Of a stretch of 64,000 nt of DNA, positions 53,024-63,198 are shown one piece after another. A program made the position numbers and the translations under genes. A model generated the notes under the pieces. The model worked only from the letters and a program-made list of their open reading frames with translations. It was not told where the DNA came from and did not search any database. Position 1 is the first letter of the stretch. Each line of letters starts with the position of its first letter. The stretch comes from Planctomycetota bacterium (GTDB lineage: Bacteria > Planctomycetota > Phycisphaerae > Sedimentisphaerales > Anaerohalosphaeraceae), in assembly GCA_019456225.1 (NCBI GenBank), contig VRUI01000012.1:19924-83923 (forward strand), written 5' to 3'.

Positions 53024-56000
53024 ATGAGAATGTATCCCAAGTCAAAACAAGCCCATTCAAGCAAATTTGCTCTTTCAATTACATTAGTCATCTTATTGCT
53101 TGTTGTCAGTCTGTCAATGCTTTTTCAGCGACAGGTCTTTGCTTTTCGTAAAGAGGTAACAGACGCACATGATAAAGCTGATAATCGGCAAGACTCTACA
53201 GTGAAAAAATCCAATCCTTTTGTCCGGTTTACTGCTGAGGTAGAAAAATCTATAGAAGGCCTGAAAGATTTGGAAAAAACGCTTATTCGAGGGGATCAGC
53301 CTAAAAAGCAGTTGACACAAATTAGAAGAACTTTGCAAAGAATAAATAAACTGGACAAAGCGATCCTGGACACTTTCGCCGGTGTCCGCTCCCACTGCGA
53401 ACAAGCATTCCTGCCTGATGAAGTACTTGACCGGTGCAATGCAGCAGAGGAAAATTACCTTGCGACTAACAGCATTGTAGTGTCTTCAATCAAAAACATT
53501 TTAACGCCAACACATCTTTCAGATAAGCAAGTAAAACAAAAAAGTAGTGTTTTAGAAAAAACTGTCAAGCAAGAAGATATAAAGATGCTTGCGAGAGTGA
53601 GAGAATCACTCAAAACTCTCAGTGAGCTACATCTCAAAAGACAAGCTGATTTTCACAACAGCCGGCCAACTACATGGGAAGTACTAAAGCCGGGAGAAAT
53701 GCAATATAAAGCTTACGATCCAAACGTTTCAACGGTAAATGTAATGGCGGCGGCTTCTTTGGAGTCTCCGGTACTAGCGGATATATTGCCAACACCTGAC
53801 GTTCAGATGACAGAAGAAATTATTGCAGACGCTAATGATCTGGGCAACTCGCCTATAGCAATGTATGAATACGTAAAAAACAAGTTTGAATTTCAGCCTT
53901 ATTACGGGTCAAGGAAAGGCTCTGTCGAAACTCTTCGTCAGCGGTGCGGTAACGATTACGACCTTGCAAGTTTGCTGATATCCATGTTACGTTCGTCCGG
54001 CATTGAGGCCCGTTATGCAAGCGGAGTGGTTGAGATTCCGGTTGAAAGAGCAAAGAAATGGCTTGGGGTGGAAGATGGCGATGTTGCCGGAAGTATCCTT
54101 ACTACAATGGGGCTTGAGGGTATGTCGATCATAGATACCGGCACCTCGGAAATTGTTGCCGTTCGGTGCAGGCGTGTATGGGTTGAGGTTTATGTTCCCC
54201 GCGGACGCGGCGGCAAAGTTTGGGTGCCGATGGATCCGGCATTTAAGCTTAGTGAGATTAACCCCGGCCTGGATGTTCCGGCCTTGATGGGGCTGGACGC
54301 ACAATCGTTTATGGATGAGTATTATGACCCTGCCGATTCTAGTGTGACATTGCCCCGCGAGGAAACACCTATCGGATTATTAAAACAACAGATTAGTGAT
54401 TATTTATTGCTCAATGAAATCGACGAGACAGTAGAGAGCGTTAAATACACAACGGAAATATCACCGGAAACACTCGGGCTTTTGCCCGCCTCATTGCCCT
54501 ATAAAGTACTTTCAAGGGATGGTTCATTCAGCGAAATCCCGGCAAACAAAGTTTATCAAGTACGTTTTCGCATTCGTGATGGAAGCACGAATCTAATAGA
54601 CCATACCGTTAATCTACCTGATATTGCCGGTAAGCGTGTGACTATTGATTATGTTCCCGCATCAGCGGCCGATCAGGCGACTATAGATTCTTATGGTGGT
54701 CTTTACAGTACACCTCCATACCTGGTTAATCTTAAGCCCGTGTTAAGGGTCGGTGGTGAAGATGTGGCGGTTAGCTCTGTAGGGGTTGGAATGGGCATGA
54801 CCCATGAGAGCGATATACACTTTATATCGCCGGTTAACGGAAATGGAATGCCTAACAATGTTGTCCCAGCGATTTATAACACTATGACTTGCGGTGCTTC
54901 AGTCGCAGTAGCAATAGGAACAAGCGGTGCTTCAGAGAATATGCTTCAGGACGTTCCTGAGGACGATAATGAGGGAGTAGCGCAAATGCTTTACAACACC
55001 GCGGTAGATTATCTTGCTATGTGCCATAATGCTGACCAGGAGATAGGTTCCTTGATGCATTGTTACGTTACAGAGGATATTTCCGACGCTATAGTTGAAA
55101 ATGTTGTCAAAGTTACTTACGATATGTTCGGTACGCCACAAACATTTGAGTGGGTAAGCATGCGGGTTGATGCTGACAGAAGTGTATTGGGAATATGGCC
55201 CGTTGACGGTGAAGATAGCGGCCAGACAAAGGATTTAATGTTAATTGGAGGTTCCGAAGGCTCTCTCTATGAAAATCGTATCTTCGAAGATAGTTACGGC
55301 CAGGATTCTGTCAGCACAATAAAGATCCTTCAGCTTGCAGCAGATGCCGGAATAACTATTTATAAACGCTGGAGCACCCTGCCGCTTCCTCCGAATACAC
55401 TATCTTCTTCTGCCAGGAGTTCGATTGAAAATGCAATAGCAAGCGGTAAAGTGGTCACCTTCCCGGCAGATCCAATCACCGCCGGAACGCCTCAGACAGG
55501 TCAGTGGACAGGTTCCGGATGGATTGATATGAATCCCGCAACCGGAGCTGCCGGTTATATTATTTCCGGCAATAATAATGGCGGAGTAACTGTTGATTCG
55601 TGGCCGCCTCAGTTTATCGACCTGTCTTCAGGCGATAACACTGTCAGTTCAGTCGAAATTGAAATACTTGAACCGGTGATGGATTCACCTATAAGCGGTG
55701 ACGCGATATTTGCCCGCAGCGATGATGAATTAATAACATTTAAATACAAAGTTATCGTTCATTATACCGACGGACCCGACAAAGAATTAGGACCATATTG
55801 CCGTACAACTCACTATACAACCAAGGAGTTTGTGCCCGGCCATTATATATTTAAGATATGGATATCAAAATGGTGGTTCTGGGGCACGCTAGCCGAGGAA
55901 GAGAGAAAGATCAGTATTGTCGGAGTATTCATCCGCGCAGATGACGGTTCAGAGCCACCTAAGTTACTGCCAGCTAAGACACAAGGTGGAACAGTTCCCA

Positions 56001-57409
56001 GTGAAAAACTAAAGGCCATGGTTATTCCTGAAGACCTTTCTGGAACCTTTGAGTGGACTTTTTCAAATAAACTAAAAGTTAATTCAGCGTCTTCACCATT
56101 GTTCACGAACATGACCGTTGTCGAAGTAGAACCGGCAAGCACTGATGCAAGTGCATCGTTAGATGCAGAAGATATAGACGTAACTTTCTACCCCACACCC
56201 GGACCGGAATGCAAAACTGATGACCCACATAAGATGACAGTTTATAAATTTGAGATCGATAAATGCCCGAATGCTTTCATCCCCAAAGGTGGTTCCGAGG
56301 ACAATCAGGCTTCTATAACAGCAAAAATCCTTCCCAATGGCCTCAAGAGCAAAATTACTTTTGAGTTATTCGGTGTTTCTGATGAAAACGGATTCTGCAT
56401 GAATGCCCCAGAGTCACTTCCTTGGAATCCATTGGCAGAAGACGGTAAATTATTTAAAGATTTGCAGTTCCGTGCCCAAGCAGGTTTCAATATATCCGGG
56501 CTTTTGTGGAAGAACAAAGCAGTCACTGACAGTGAAGTCAGCACTGCAACAGTTCAGATAAATGCATTTGATTATGGAGCCTTTGGAAAAATCAAGGCTC
56601 AGTGTAAAATTGACTCACAAACACTAGAGGCAGTCGAGAAAGGCAGCGACAAAACACATACTGCAATTCCTCGCGATGACAATAATAATAACATAGCTGA
56701 TTCCTGGGCACATAACGCGGGTAATGCTATTGATGACGATGACAACTCTCCTGCAGAAGGTGTTTCAGATGGTGATGGTTTATCTCGATTTGAAGAATTC
56801 AGAGGTTTTATGGTAAGTGGTAGTCATGTTCGAACCAGTGCTGACAACAAGGATGCATTTATTCATGACGAAGACGGGATTGGGTTGGGCTACTTTGGTA
56901 CATCGGGACTAACCACGCATTTAATTACCTTAGACGAGTTCAACGGTGCAAGTAGTCGAATTATTAATTTTAGAAAAGAGTCACATAACATTGTTGATCA
57001 GCACGGTCTTTTGCTAAGGGATTTTAACCTTTCTGGAGCGTTCAATTGGGGTTTAGCTAACAATCCTGCTGGGTTCGTCGGAACACCAAAAGACTACGAT
57101 GACATTCAAGTTGATATTGCGCAAATAACGTCTGATCTTAATGCTGCTCGCCCTCCCGGGGCAACTAATCATACTAATAATATTCACTCTTATATCATAG
57201 CTCATGAATTGGGTCATGGTGTGCATGTTTCCCACCATTCTCCAACTGGAAGTGGGGACCCTAATTGTGTTATGAAATATATATTTAATGAAATTTCTGC
57301 AGCGACGGGAAATTTAGCATCATGGAATGCCTTGACTATTCCGAATACTTTTACGAACCTTGCTCCTTCTAATGGAAACTGCAAAGACAAAGTAGACGTT
57401 AGCGACTAA
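53024..57409 (+). CDS. Large exported protein: transglutaminase-like fold plus HExxH metallopeptidase-like end
   Basis: 1461 residues. Signal anchor (about 13-37), coiled-coil region (40-210), then a transglutaminase-like domain (about 285-410: NDYDLASLLISMLRSSGIEARY, VWVEVYVPRGRGGKVWVPMDP). Its catalytic Cys and His positions read Asn and Val, so it is probably inactive. After beta-rich repeats comes a Ca2+-loop stretch (DNNNNNIADSW, DGDGLSRFEEFRGF; about 1222-1265) and HELGHGVHVSHH (1394-1405), an HExxH zinc motif with a third His and a later Met (CVMKY), metzincin-like but lacking the usual Gly. GGAGAAGG precedes the ATG. Confidence 0.7.
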   Translation: MRMYPKSKQAHSSKFALSITLVILLLVVSLSMLFQRQVFAFRKEVTDAHDKADNRQDSTVKKSNPFVRFTAEVEKSIEGLKDLEKTLIRGDQPKKQLTQIRRTLQRINKLDKAILDTFAGVRSHCEQAFLPDEVLDRCNAAEENYLATNSIVVSSIKNILTPTHLSDKQVKQKSSVLEKTVKQEDIKMLARVRESLKTLSELHLKRQADFHNSRPTTWEVLKPGEMQYKAYDPNVSTVNVMAAASLESPVLADILPTPDVQMTEEIIADANDLGNSPIAMYEYVKNKFEFQPYYGSRKGSVETLRQRCGNDYDLASLLISMLRSSGIEARYASGVVEIPVERAKKWLGVEDGDVAGSILTTMGLEGMSIIDTGTSEIVAVRCRRVWVEVYVPRGRGGKVWVPMDPAFKLSEINPGLDVPALMGLDAQSFMDEYYDPADSSVTLPREETPIGLLKQQISDYLLLNEIDETVESVKYTTEISPETLGLLPASLPYKVLSRDGSFSEIPANKVYQVRFRIRDGSTNLIDHTVNLPDIAGKRVTIDYVPASAADQATIDSYGGLYSTPPYLVNLKPVLRVGGEDVAVSSVGVGMGMTHESDIHFISPVNGNGMPNNVVPAIYNTMTCGASVAVAIGTSGASENMLQDVPEDDNEGVAQMLYNTAVDYLAMCHNADQEIGSLMHCYVTEDISDAIVENVVKVTYDMFGTPQTFEWVSMRVDADRSVLGIWPVDGEDSGQTKDLMLIGGSEGSLYENRIFEDSYGQDSVSTIKILQLAADAGITIYKRWSTLPLPPNTLSSSARSSIENAIASGKVVTFPADPITAGTPQTGQWTGSGWIDMNPATGAAGYIISGNNNGGVTVDSWPPQFIDLSSGDNTVSSVEIEILEPVMDSPISGDAIFARSDDELITFKYKVIVHYTDGPDKELGPYCRTTHYTTKEFVPGHYIFKIWISKWWFWGTLAEEERKISIVGVFIRADDGSEPPKLLPAKTQGGTVPSEKLKAMVIPEDLSGTFEWTFSNKLKVNSASSPLFTNMTVVEVEPASTDASASLDAEDIDVTFYPTPGPECKTDDPHKMTVYKFEIDKCPNAFIPKGGSEDNQASITAKILPNGLKSKITFELFGVSDENGFCMNAPESLPWNPLAEDGKLFKDLQFRAQAGFNISGLLWKNKAVTDSEVSTATVQINAFDYGAFGKIKAQCKIDSQTLEAVEKGSDKTHTAIPRDDNNNNIADSWAHNAGNAIDDDDNSPAEGVSDGDGLSRFEEFRGFMVSGSHVRTSADNKDAFIHDEDGIGLGYFGTSGLTTHLITLDEFNGASSRIINFRKESHNIVDQHGLLLRDFNLSGAFNWGLANNPAGFVGTPKDYDDIQVDIAQITSDLNAARPPGATNHTNNIHSYIIAHELGHGVHVSHHSPTGSGDPNCVMKYIFNEISAATGNLASWNALTIPNTFTNLAPSNGNCKDKVDVSD

Positions 57410-57471
57410 GTTTTATGACTATATAGGAGTTCAGTAATGATTTCAGAAATTTATTTTATTGGAGATATACG

Positions 57472-58494
57472 ATGAAGTGTAAATTATTTATTGTAGGGTT
57501 TGTATTTTGCTTTTCTGTATGTATGTTTGCTAAGAAAGCAGATTCCTCGGACACCGCTATTGACAAGTTTAAACCTGCTTTGGTAGTTGATTTGCGAAGG
57601 GATGATACAACCTTTATTCGGGGAGAACCAATAACCTTTGCAGTTCGAATGATGCGATCACCTTTAGATCATGGTGAACCGCTGTATATTGGTTCTAAAG
57701 GCAAACCGTGGCACGGGCGATGTAAAATCAATGTTTTCCAACGCTATATAGGTGTTGACCAGATTAAAGCAAAAATGGGGCAAAGCAAACAGGGGGTTAT
57801 AACAAATAAGCAACACCCCCCGGATACCAAAGACCCCAATAGCACCGCTGATGCGGGCAAGGTCAAAAGGTACCTGTACATTGTAGACCCAAATGCCATT
57901 CAAGTCCAAAGCAACGATAAATCAAAAAAACACACACCGGAAATACGAAAACTACAGATGGTTCCGCCATCCCCTGATGATGGTAAAGAGCAGATAAAGC
58001 TTGAGCGTAAAAAAATTGGTGCAACCAAATATTACACCATACTTAGTGACAATTTGGAATCTGGGCAATGGACGATTATCGCAAATATTGTTACGCATAC
58101 GAAACGGGGTAAAAAGAGTTCACAGGTAATCGAATATGAATCAAAAGAAGTTCACTTCGATGTCCGGGAAATGGACCCAACTGATTCGCGTGACAGGGTG
58201 CATGTTGCAAGGTCAGTAGCAATTTTTTGTAACTTCAATGGTGATTACAAAGGGGCCATTGAAGCTCTAACTCCAGTGATTCCTGATTTTGGTTTAAATC
58301 GTTATTTGCATATTGAACTTGGCGTAGCTCTACAGCGGCAAGGCAATATAAACGCTGCAATTGATCAGTATCGAAAATACATCTCTTGGGCTAGAGGTTC
58401 AGGGATACCACGCTCTCAAATTTCCAGAGGACCACAAGAAATCGCTGATCAATTTGAAGAACTTATTAAATTTCTTCTTACGAAGAAAAAATAA
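57472..58494 (+). CDS. Exported protein with TPR-like C-terminus, unknown
   Basis: 340 residues. Signal peptide (1-20), an N-terminal beta region (about 30-230, FIRGEPITFAVRM), and two TPR-like helix pairs (about 235-320, AIEALTPVI and AAIDQYRKYISWA). No family recognised. GGAG stands 8 bases ahead of the ATG. It lies 62 bases after the metallopeptidase-like gene and 41 bases before the toroid protein, so the three are probably co-expressed. Confidence 0.7.
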   Translation: MKCKLFIVGFVFCFSVCMFAKKADSSDTAIDKFKPALVVDLRRDDTTFIRGEPITFAVRMMRSPLDHGEPLYIGSKGKPWHGRCKINVFQRYIGVDQIKAKMGQSKQGVITNKQHPPDTKDPNSTADAGKVKRYLYIVDPNAIQVQSNDKSKKHTPEIRKLQMVPPSPDDGKEQIKLERKKIGATKYYTILSDNLESGQWTIIANIVTHTKRGKKSSQVIEYESKEVHFDVREMDPTDSRDRVHVARSVAIFCNFNGDYKGAIEALTPVIPDFGLNRYLHIELGVALQRQGNINAAIDQYRKYISWARGSGIPRSQISRGPQEIADQFEELIKFLLTKKK

Positions 58495-58535
58495 AGTTTC
58501 CTAAGGGAGCTGCCGAATATTCTAGGAGAAATAGG

Positions 58536-61208
58536 GTGTCTGAAAAGATTTGTTTCAATTATAAAAAAACTGCCATAGTATGTTTGTGTATTTCATTTTT
58601 TTGTTTCCAGGCTGCATTTGCAGGCGGGCTTCGTCGTGAGGTTTCTAATTTTCGTGGGGGGGTTACTTCTGCGGAGGTTGGTTCTGGCGAAAGAGAGGCT
58701 GCTATTGGGGTGGCTGGTTTTGAGGCTTTGAGTCTTACTCCAGAAAGTTCTGCTGTTGATGATGGTTTGCAGTGGTTGCTGGGCAATCAGAATGCCTGGG
58801 GTTCGTGGGGGAGCGACTGGGAGTTTGCCGACACCTGTGATGTAATCCATACCCTTCGTGATGTTGCGCCTGACTGCAACGAAGTTGCCGACGGGCTTGA
58901 CTGGCTGGCGTGGGAGACTGCCGCTAACTACGAGTTTCTGGCCCGGCAGATCATCGCCCTTTCAGGGTCGAGTGAATACCAGGCAATAACCGATACGCTG
59001 GCTGCCGATCTTCTTGACAGCCGTAATGAAGCAGAGACAGACCCGGGCCTGCCCAACTGGCCTGACGGCGGATGGGGACTGGGCGCAGGGTACGAAACCG
59101 ATTGCATGACCACGGCTATGGCTGTGTGTGCACTCAAAAATACAGGGTTTACAGGCGGACTTGCCGTACAGAACGCAAGCTTGACAGTCGGAACTTACAC
59201 CACCTATATATTCGATGTGCCGGATGATGCCACAAAAATTCACGTGCGAATCGACTCCCTTAGCGGCGGTCCTATCCAGGTGCGAATGCAGGAAGGTTCC
59301 GAGCCGCCATGGGCTGGAATATCCTATTTCCCAGTTAGTTCTGCACCGGTACTTATCACATATCCTGACCATGGTGTTCCTTTTACACCCGGTACCAATT
59401 ATTTAAGAATAGACTCACCTGACGCACCGGCAACCTATTCGTTGACTGTTAGCTACGAAACTCCCGACTGGGACACTCGCACAATCGCTGAACCTTTAGC
59501 ATATCTTAGAGAATCTCAAAACATAGATGGAGGTTGGGGCCTGCAGCGAGGAGTGGCAACAGACCTGTATACTACTTTACATGTCCTGCTGGCCTTGCAG
59601 GAATACAGCCATTATGGAAATATTACAGAAATGGCCAATGGTATGACATGGCTCAGATCCCAGCAGCTAGGCGATGGTTCCTTCGGTTATTCTGGTATCG
59701 GAGAGGTTACGGAATCATCGCTGGCAGCATTTTGCCTGATGGGAGATGATCCGTTTCCATACGAAAGCGATACTCTTGGTGCTATCGGTTACCTGTTATC
59801 TGCCCAGTCGGGGAATGGTTCCTGGAACAGTGAACCTTACGACACTGCGTTAGCAACGTTGGCCTTGGATATATTTAACAAGGTTCCGGTCGCCGATGCC
59901 GGCCCTGACCAGTCAGTCATAGACGCCGATCAAAACTACAGTGAATCAGTCACTCTTGACGGCTCCGGTTCAAGCGATGTAGATGGCACCATTGAAAGTT
60001 ATACCTGGTCTGAAGATGGTGTCCAAATCGCTACCGGTGTTTCTCCAACGGTTGACCTGCTGGTAGGCACACATACCGTGCAATTAGAAGTAACAGACGA
60101 TGGTAACAAAACGGCCATTGATGAAGTAATTATCATGGTAACACCTCAACCGCAGGTATTATATTCTGCCGATATGGATACAGATCCAAACTGGGTCGCA
60201 GAAGGTCTCTGGCAGTGGGGAGTCCCACTGGGCAACGATGGTTGGCATGGCAACACTCCGCCTGATGGCCCGGACCCAACCAGTGGTTTTACCGGTTCGA
60301 ATGTATATGGATACAACTTAGCCGGCGGATATGAGGATGATCTGCCGGAAACCTATTTGACAACACGTGCTATTGATTGCACAGGCTATACTAACATCCA
60401 ACTTACCTTTTACCGGTGGCTTTGCGTTGAGTCTGCTTTATTTAACGGGCAGCCTTGTGACCATGCAAGGTTGGAAATATCAACTGATTCATCCGACCCG
60501 GGCAGTTGGGTTGTTCTCTATCAGAACCCTGATTCAACTCTGCAAATCGACACTGCCTGGACACTACAAACTTACGACATCTCTAGTGTTGCTGATGGTC
60601 AGTCTGAGGTTTATATCCGCTGGGTCATGGGAACAACTGATTTCACATGGAACTATGGTGGTTGGAATATTGATGATCTTGAACTTGTTGGCGTACCTGG
60701 CCATCCCGACTCACCGTCAACTCCTGATCTATTGTCAGTTGATGATTCCGGAGTTTCTGACAGCGATGACATTACAGGTGTCGAATTGTCAAGCATAGAT
60801 GTATATGTTTCAGATCCAAAGGCAGTGGAGGTGAGGATTTTTAAGGAAGATATTGAGGTAGGTTCGGCAACCGATCAGGACAATGGATACTGGAGATATC
60901 AGTTTACCGCAGGGCAATTAAGTAAAGGTGACAATAATATTACGGCCAAAGCCCTTGGATTGAGCGGTTACTCGGATTCATCAGGTTCTCTAAACATCTC
61001 TTATAGGCCGCAGACACTAAGTGCCGATTTTACAGGAGACGGCATTGTTGAGGTCGCTGAAGTTGCACTTGTTGCAGGTTACTGGCTGCAAAATGAATCT
61101 TCTGTTGATATTGCTCCGGCTGGGGGTGATAATGTTATCGACTTATTAGATTTCTCTATCGTTGCTCAACAGTGGATGCAAACAGAACTATGGTATCCAG
61201 TCCCTTAA
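58536..61208 (+). CDS. Exported alpha-toroid (squalene-cyclase-like) protein with PKD and dockerin domains
   Basis: 890 residues, GTG start with AGGAGA 6 bases ahead. Signal peptide (1-28), prenyltransferase/squalene-oxidase-type repeats (about 60-225 and 325-450: WPDGGWGLGAG, NIDGGWGLQRG, QLGDGSFGYSG, GNGSWNS) split by a beta-sandwich insert, a PKD domain (about 455-535, DGSGSSDVDGTIESYTW), a MAM/immune-inhibitor-A-like beta domain (about 545-720), and a C-terminal dockerin-like pair (DFTGDGIVEVAEVALVAGYW; DNVIDLLDFSIVAQQW). Exported toroids bind rather than cyclise; a cell-surface adhesion role is inferred. Confidence 0.8.
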   Translation: MSEKICFNYKKTAIVCLCISFFCFQAAFAGGLRREVSNFRGGVTSAEVGSGEREAAIGVAGFEALSLTPESSAVDDGLQWLLGNQNAWGSWGSDWEFADTCDVIHTLRDVAPDCNEVADGLDWLAWETAANYEFLARQIIALSGSSEYQAITDTLAADLLDSRNEAETDPGLPNWPDGGWGLGAGYETDCMTTAMAVCALKNTGFTGGLAVQNASLTVGTYTTYIFDVPDDATKIHVRIDSLSGGPIQVRMQEGSEPPWAGISYFPVSSAPVLITYPDHGVPFTPGTNYLRIDSPDAPATYSLTVSYETPDWDTRTIAEPLAYLRESQNIDGGWGLQRGVATDLYTTLHVLLALQEYSHYGNITEMANGMTWLRSQQLGDGSFGYSGIGEVTESSLAAFCLMGDDPFPYESDTLGAIGYLLSAQSGNGSWNSEPYDTALATLALDIFNKVPVADAGPDQSVIDADQNYSESVTLDGSGSSDVDGTIESYTWSEDGVQIATGVSPTVDLLVGTHTVQLEVTDDGNKTAIDEVIIMVTPQPQVLYSADMDTDPNWVAEGLWQWGVPLGNDGWHGNTPPDGPDPTSGFTGSNVYGYNLAGGYEDDLPETYLTTRAIDCTGYTNIQLTFYRWLCVESALFNGQPCDHARLEISTDSSDPGSWVVLYQNPDSTLQIDTAWTLQTYDISSVADGQSEVYIRWVMGTTDFTWNYGGWNIDDLELVGVPGHPDSPSTPDLLSVDDSGVSDSDDITGVELSSIDVYVSDPKAVEVRIFKEDIEVGSATDQDNGYWRYQFTAGQLSKGDNNITAKALGLSGYSDSSGSLNISYRPQTLSADFTGDGIVEVAEVALVAGYWLQNESSVDIAPAGGDNVIDLLDFSIVAQQWMQTELWYPVP

Positions 61209-61530
61209 TTACAGCCCATGTGGCGATCAACGACTTTAAAATTATGATATAGACACCGAGTATTATCTGCGGTTTGTACAAATGACACAGATTGGCTCAT
61301 AGGCAAATAAGTTCATTATTTCAAATCAAAAAAAATTCACAAAATCCATGTCACCAAAATGTCTCCATATCCAAGGAATTTTAGCAAAAATCAAAAAAAA
61401 CATCCTAATTTACAGGCAAAATAATCAACTTTTTAATATATTTTCGAAGAAAATAGTCTATTGAATCCGGATGACACCATGAATTTATAGATATGGCAAT
61501 AAGCTCCAATTCTCCCCAGTCCATAACAAA
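61209..61530. other. Intergenic AT-rich region, no gene recognised
   Basis: Follows the toroid protein stop. An isolated TATGGCAATAAGCT at about 61493 is a fragment of the repeat unit that starts further on. Confidence 0.5.
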
Positions 61531-62255
61531 ACTATCGACCCCTGTCGAATAACCACCCCACACCCCCCTTTGCCACATGGCAATAGTCAGAACTATTGAG
61601 TAGGAGCAGGAGTAGGAGTTGGGAGTTTTTATCTTTTTCTCAAAATAAAAATGTAGTTGAGCAGGGAATAGGACTATTTGCTTGCCTGGACAAACCACAG
61701 GCTCATGAGCAGTGGTTTGTTTGTGATTCGATAGTTGATGAGGAGTTAATAACAACCTAATCACCACCACCCCCTTTGCCACAATGGCAATAGTCAGAGA
61801 AGTTGAGTAGGAGTAGGAGTTAGGAATTTATTATTCCCCGCAAAGTAATAATATGGTTGAGCAGGGAGCATGACCAGCTTCCCATCTGGACAAGCCACAG
61901 GCTCATGTGCAGTGCTTTGTTTGTAATTCGATAGTTGATGAGGTAGGGAGGAATTCGACAGAGATCGATTGTGAGAGGGTTTTGGAGTAGGTTCATATGA
62001 ACCACTATCGATTCTTGTCGAATAATCATCTATGCAGATTTGCCATGTGGCAATAGGCTGAGAATTGAGTAGGAGTTTATTTTTTCTGCCCAAAAAAATA
62101 ATGTAGTTGAGTAGCAAGCAGTCCATCTTTCCATATAAACAAACCACAAGCTCATGAGCAGTAGTTTGCTTGTAATTCGATAGTTGGTGAGGGGGCAGGG
62201 AGAAATTCGACTGGAGGGGATGTGAGAAGGTGTTGGTAGGTTGATATGGAGTCAA
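61531..62255. repeat. Triplicated hairpin-bearing non-coding repeat
   Basis: Units begin at 61569, 61775 and 62039 with TTTGCCACATGGCAATAG or close variants (TTGCCA/TGGCAA is self-complementary). Each goes on to GAGTAGGAGT, ATGTAGTTGAGCAG, an ACAAACCAC...GTGGTTTGT hairpin with an inner GCTCATGAGC, and TTCGATAGTTGATGAGG. Units 2 and 3 have a further GTGAGAGGGTT...TAGGTTCATATGA tail that unit 1 lacks. Minus-strand ORFs across it are by-products of the repeat. Confidence 0.75.
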
Positions 62256-62261
62256 TAGGAA

Positions 62262-62297
62262 AGAAAAAGGGCTGTAGGTGAGAAGTTCCTACAGCCC
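62262..62297 (-). terminator. Intrinsic terminator of the LamG PEP-CTERM gene
   Basis: GGGCTGTAGG (62269-62278) pairs perfectly with CCTACAGCCC (62288-62297). On the minus strand the stem is followed by TTTTTCTTT. Confidence 0.85.
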
Positions 62298-62319
62298 TGA
62301 TAGGTTGAGTTGAAATGAT

Positions 62320-63126
62320 TTATGCTTTGCGTTTTTTTCTCATAGCCAAACCACCTAAGCCAAGCAGCAAAAGCGATGCTGGTTCGGGGACATATCTTGC
62401 TGTTGTGGATAGACGCACTTCATCAATCATTCCGCCAATCTTATTATCCATTGCTGTGCCGCCAATAGTAATGTTATGTGATGGTAAGTACTCCATTATT
62501 AGAGAAGTTTCCATTTCTCCTAAAAAATCATCCTCGTCTAAGAGAGAATCAGAGCCCGCAAATAGTTGTATTGATTCCATATAATTATATTGCATTGCTA
62601 CGTGAATCCAACCATTGCCATCATACAAACCAGAAAGCGATTCTTCAACAAGTGTAGCCTGTGGAGAAGCATCCCTTACCATACCCGAAAGAGTATTTGT
62701 ACTTTTGTCATAGTAAAATCCGAAAGGATCATGGCCTGCCCAGTGTTCACTATAATGCCATGCTATGTCCATACGATCATCTTGAAGTTCTTCAGCATTA
62801 ATCCATGCATCAACAGTCCAGTCGCCCGAACCCGGATAAACACTTCCCGAATGGTTAGCTGCAAGAGATTCAGTACCCCAGGTGTTTGCACCAATTTTTA
62901 CGGCTTGACCAAATTTACCGGATACCCAAGAAATATCACCTTCATCTACCGTTAGGTGATGTCCATTACTGCTTGAATCATTTCCATTTCCGTCAAGATG
63001 CCATAGAGCCACAGTGTCACTGTCTGAGACAAATTGTGATGGTGCTGCATAAACAATGGATCCAAATACCAAAACCATAATTACAAAACTTCTGTAGTTA
63101 TTCATTTTCATTTTTCTTGTCTTCAT
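62320..63126 (-). CDS. LamG-domain PEP-CTERM protein
   Basis: 268 residues. Signal peptide (about 1-28, to VYAA), a LamG/concanavalin-like jelly roll (about 38-235; ALWHLDGNGNDSSSNGHHL, GSGDWTVDAWINAEEL, WIHVAMQYN, GGMIDEVRLSTTARY) and a textbook PEP-CTERM tail (VPEPASLLLLGLGGLAMRK plus basic end). LamG jelly rolls of this kind bind carbohydrate or sit on the surface. The ATG at 63126 follows GAAAGGAAAG. Confidence 0.9.
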   Translation of the reverse strand: MKTRKMKMNNYRSFVIMVLVFGSIVYAAPSQFVSDSDTVALWHLDGNGNDSSSNGHHLTVDEGDISWVSGKFGQAVKIGANTWGTESLAANHSGSVYPGSGDWTVDAWINAEELQDDRMDIAWHYSEHWAGHDPFGFYYDKSTNTLSGMVRDASPQATLVEESLSGLYDGNGWIHVAMQYNYMESIQLFAGSDSLLDEDDFLGEMETSLIMEYLPSHNITIGGTAMDNKIGGMIDEVRLSTTARYVPEPASLLLLGLGGLAMRKKRKA

Positions 63127-63198
63127 TTTTCTTTCCTTTCAAATTTGATTTTTAGTTTATTTATTTGTTGATACTTAAAACTCTTGTAATCGAACTGT

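Noticed and set aside
61405..62255. Minus-strand ORFs with repeated HQLSNYKQTTAHEP-type sequence
   Set aside because: The repeated peptide is a by-product of the triplicated DNA repeat; no ribosome site, and the frame shifts between units.
61531..62255. CRISPR array
   Set aside because: Units are about 200-265 bases with diverged content, no short identical repeats with unique spacers, and no cas genes.
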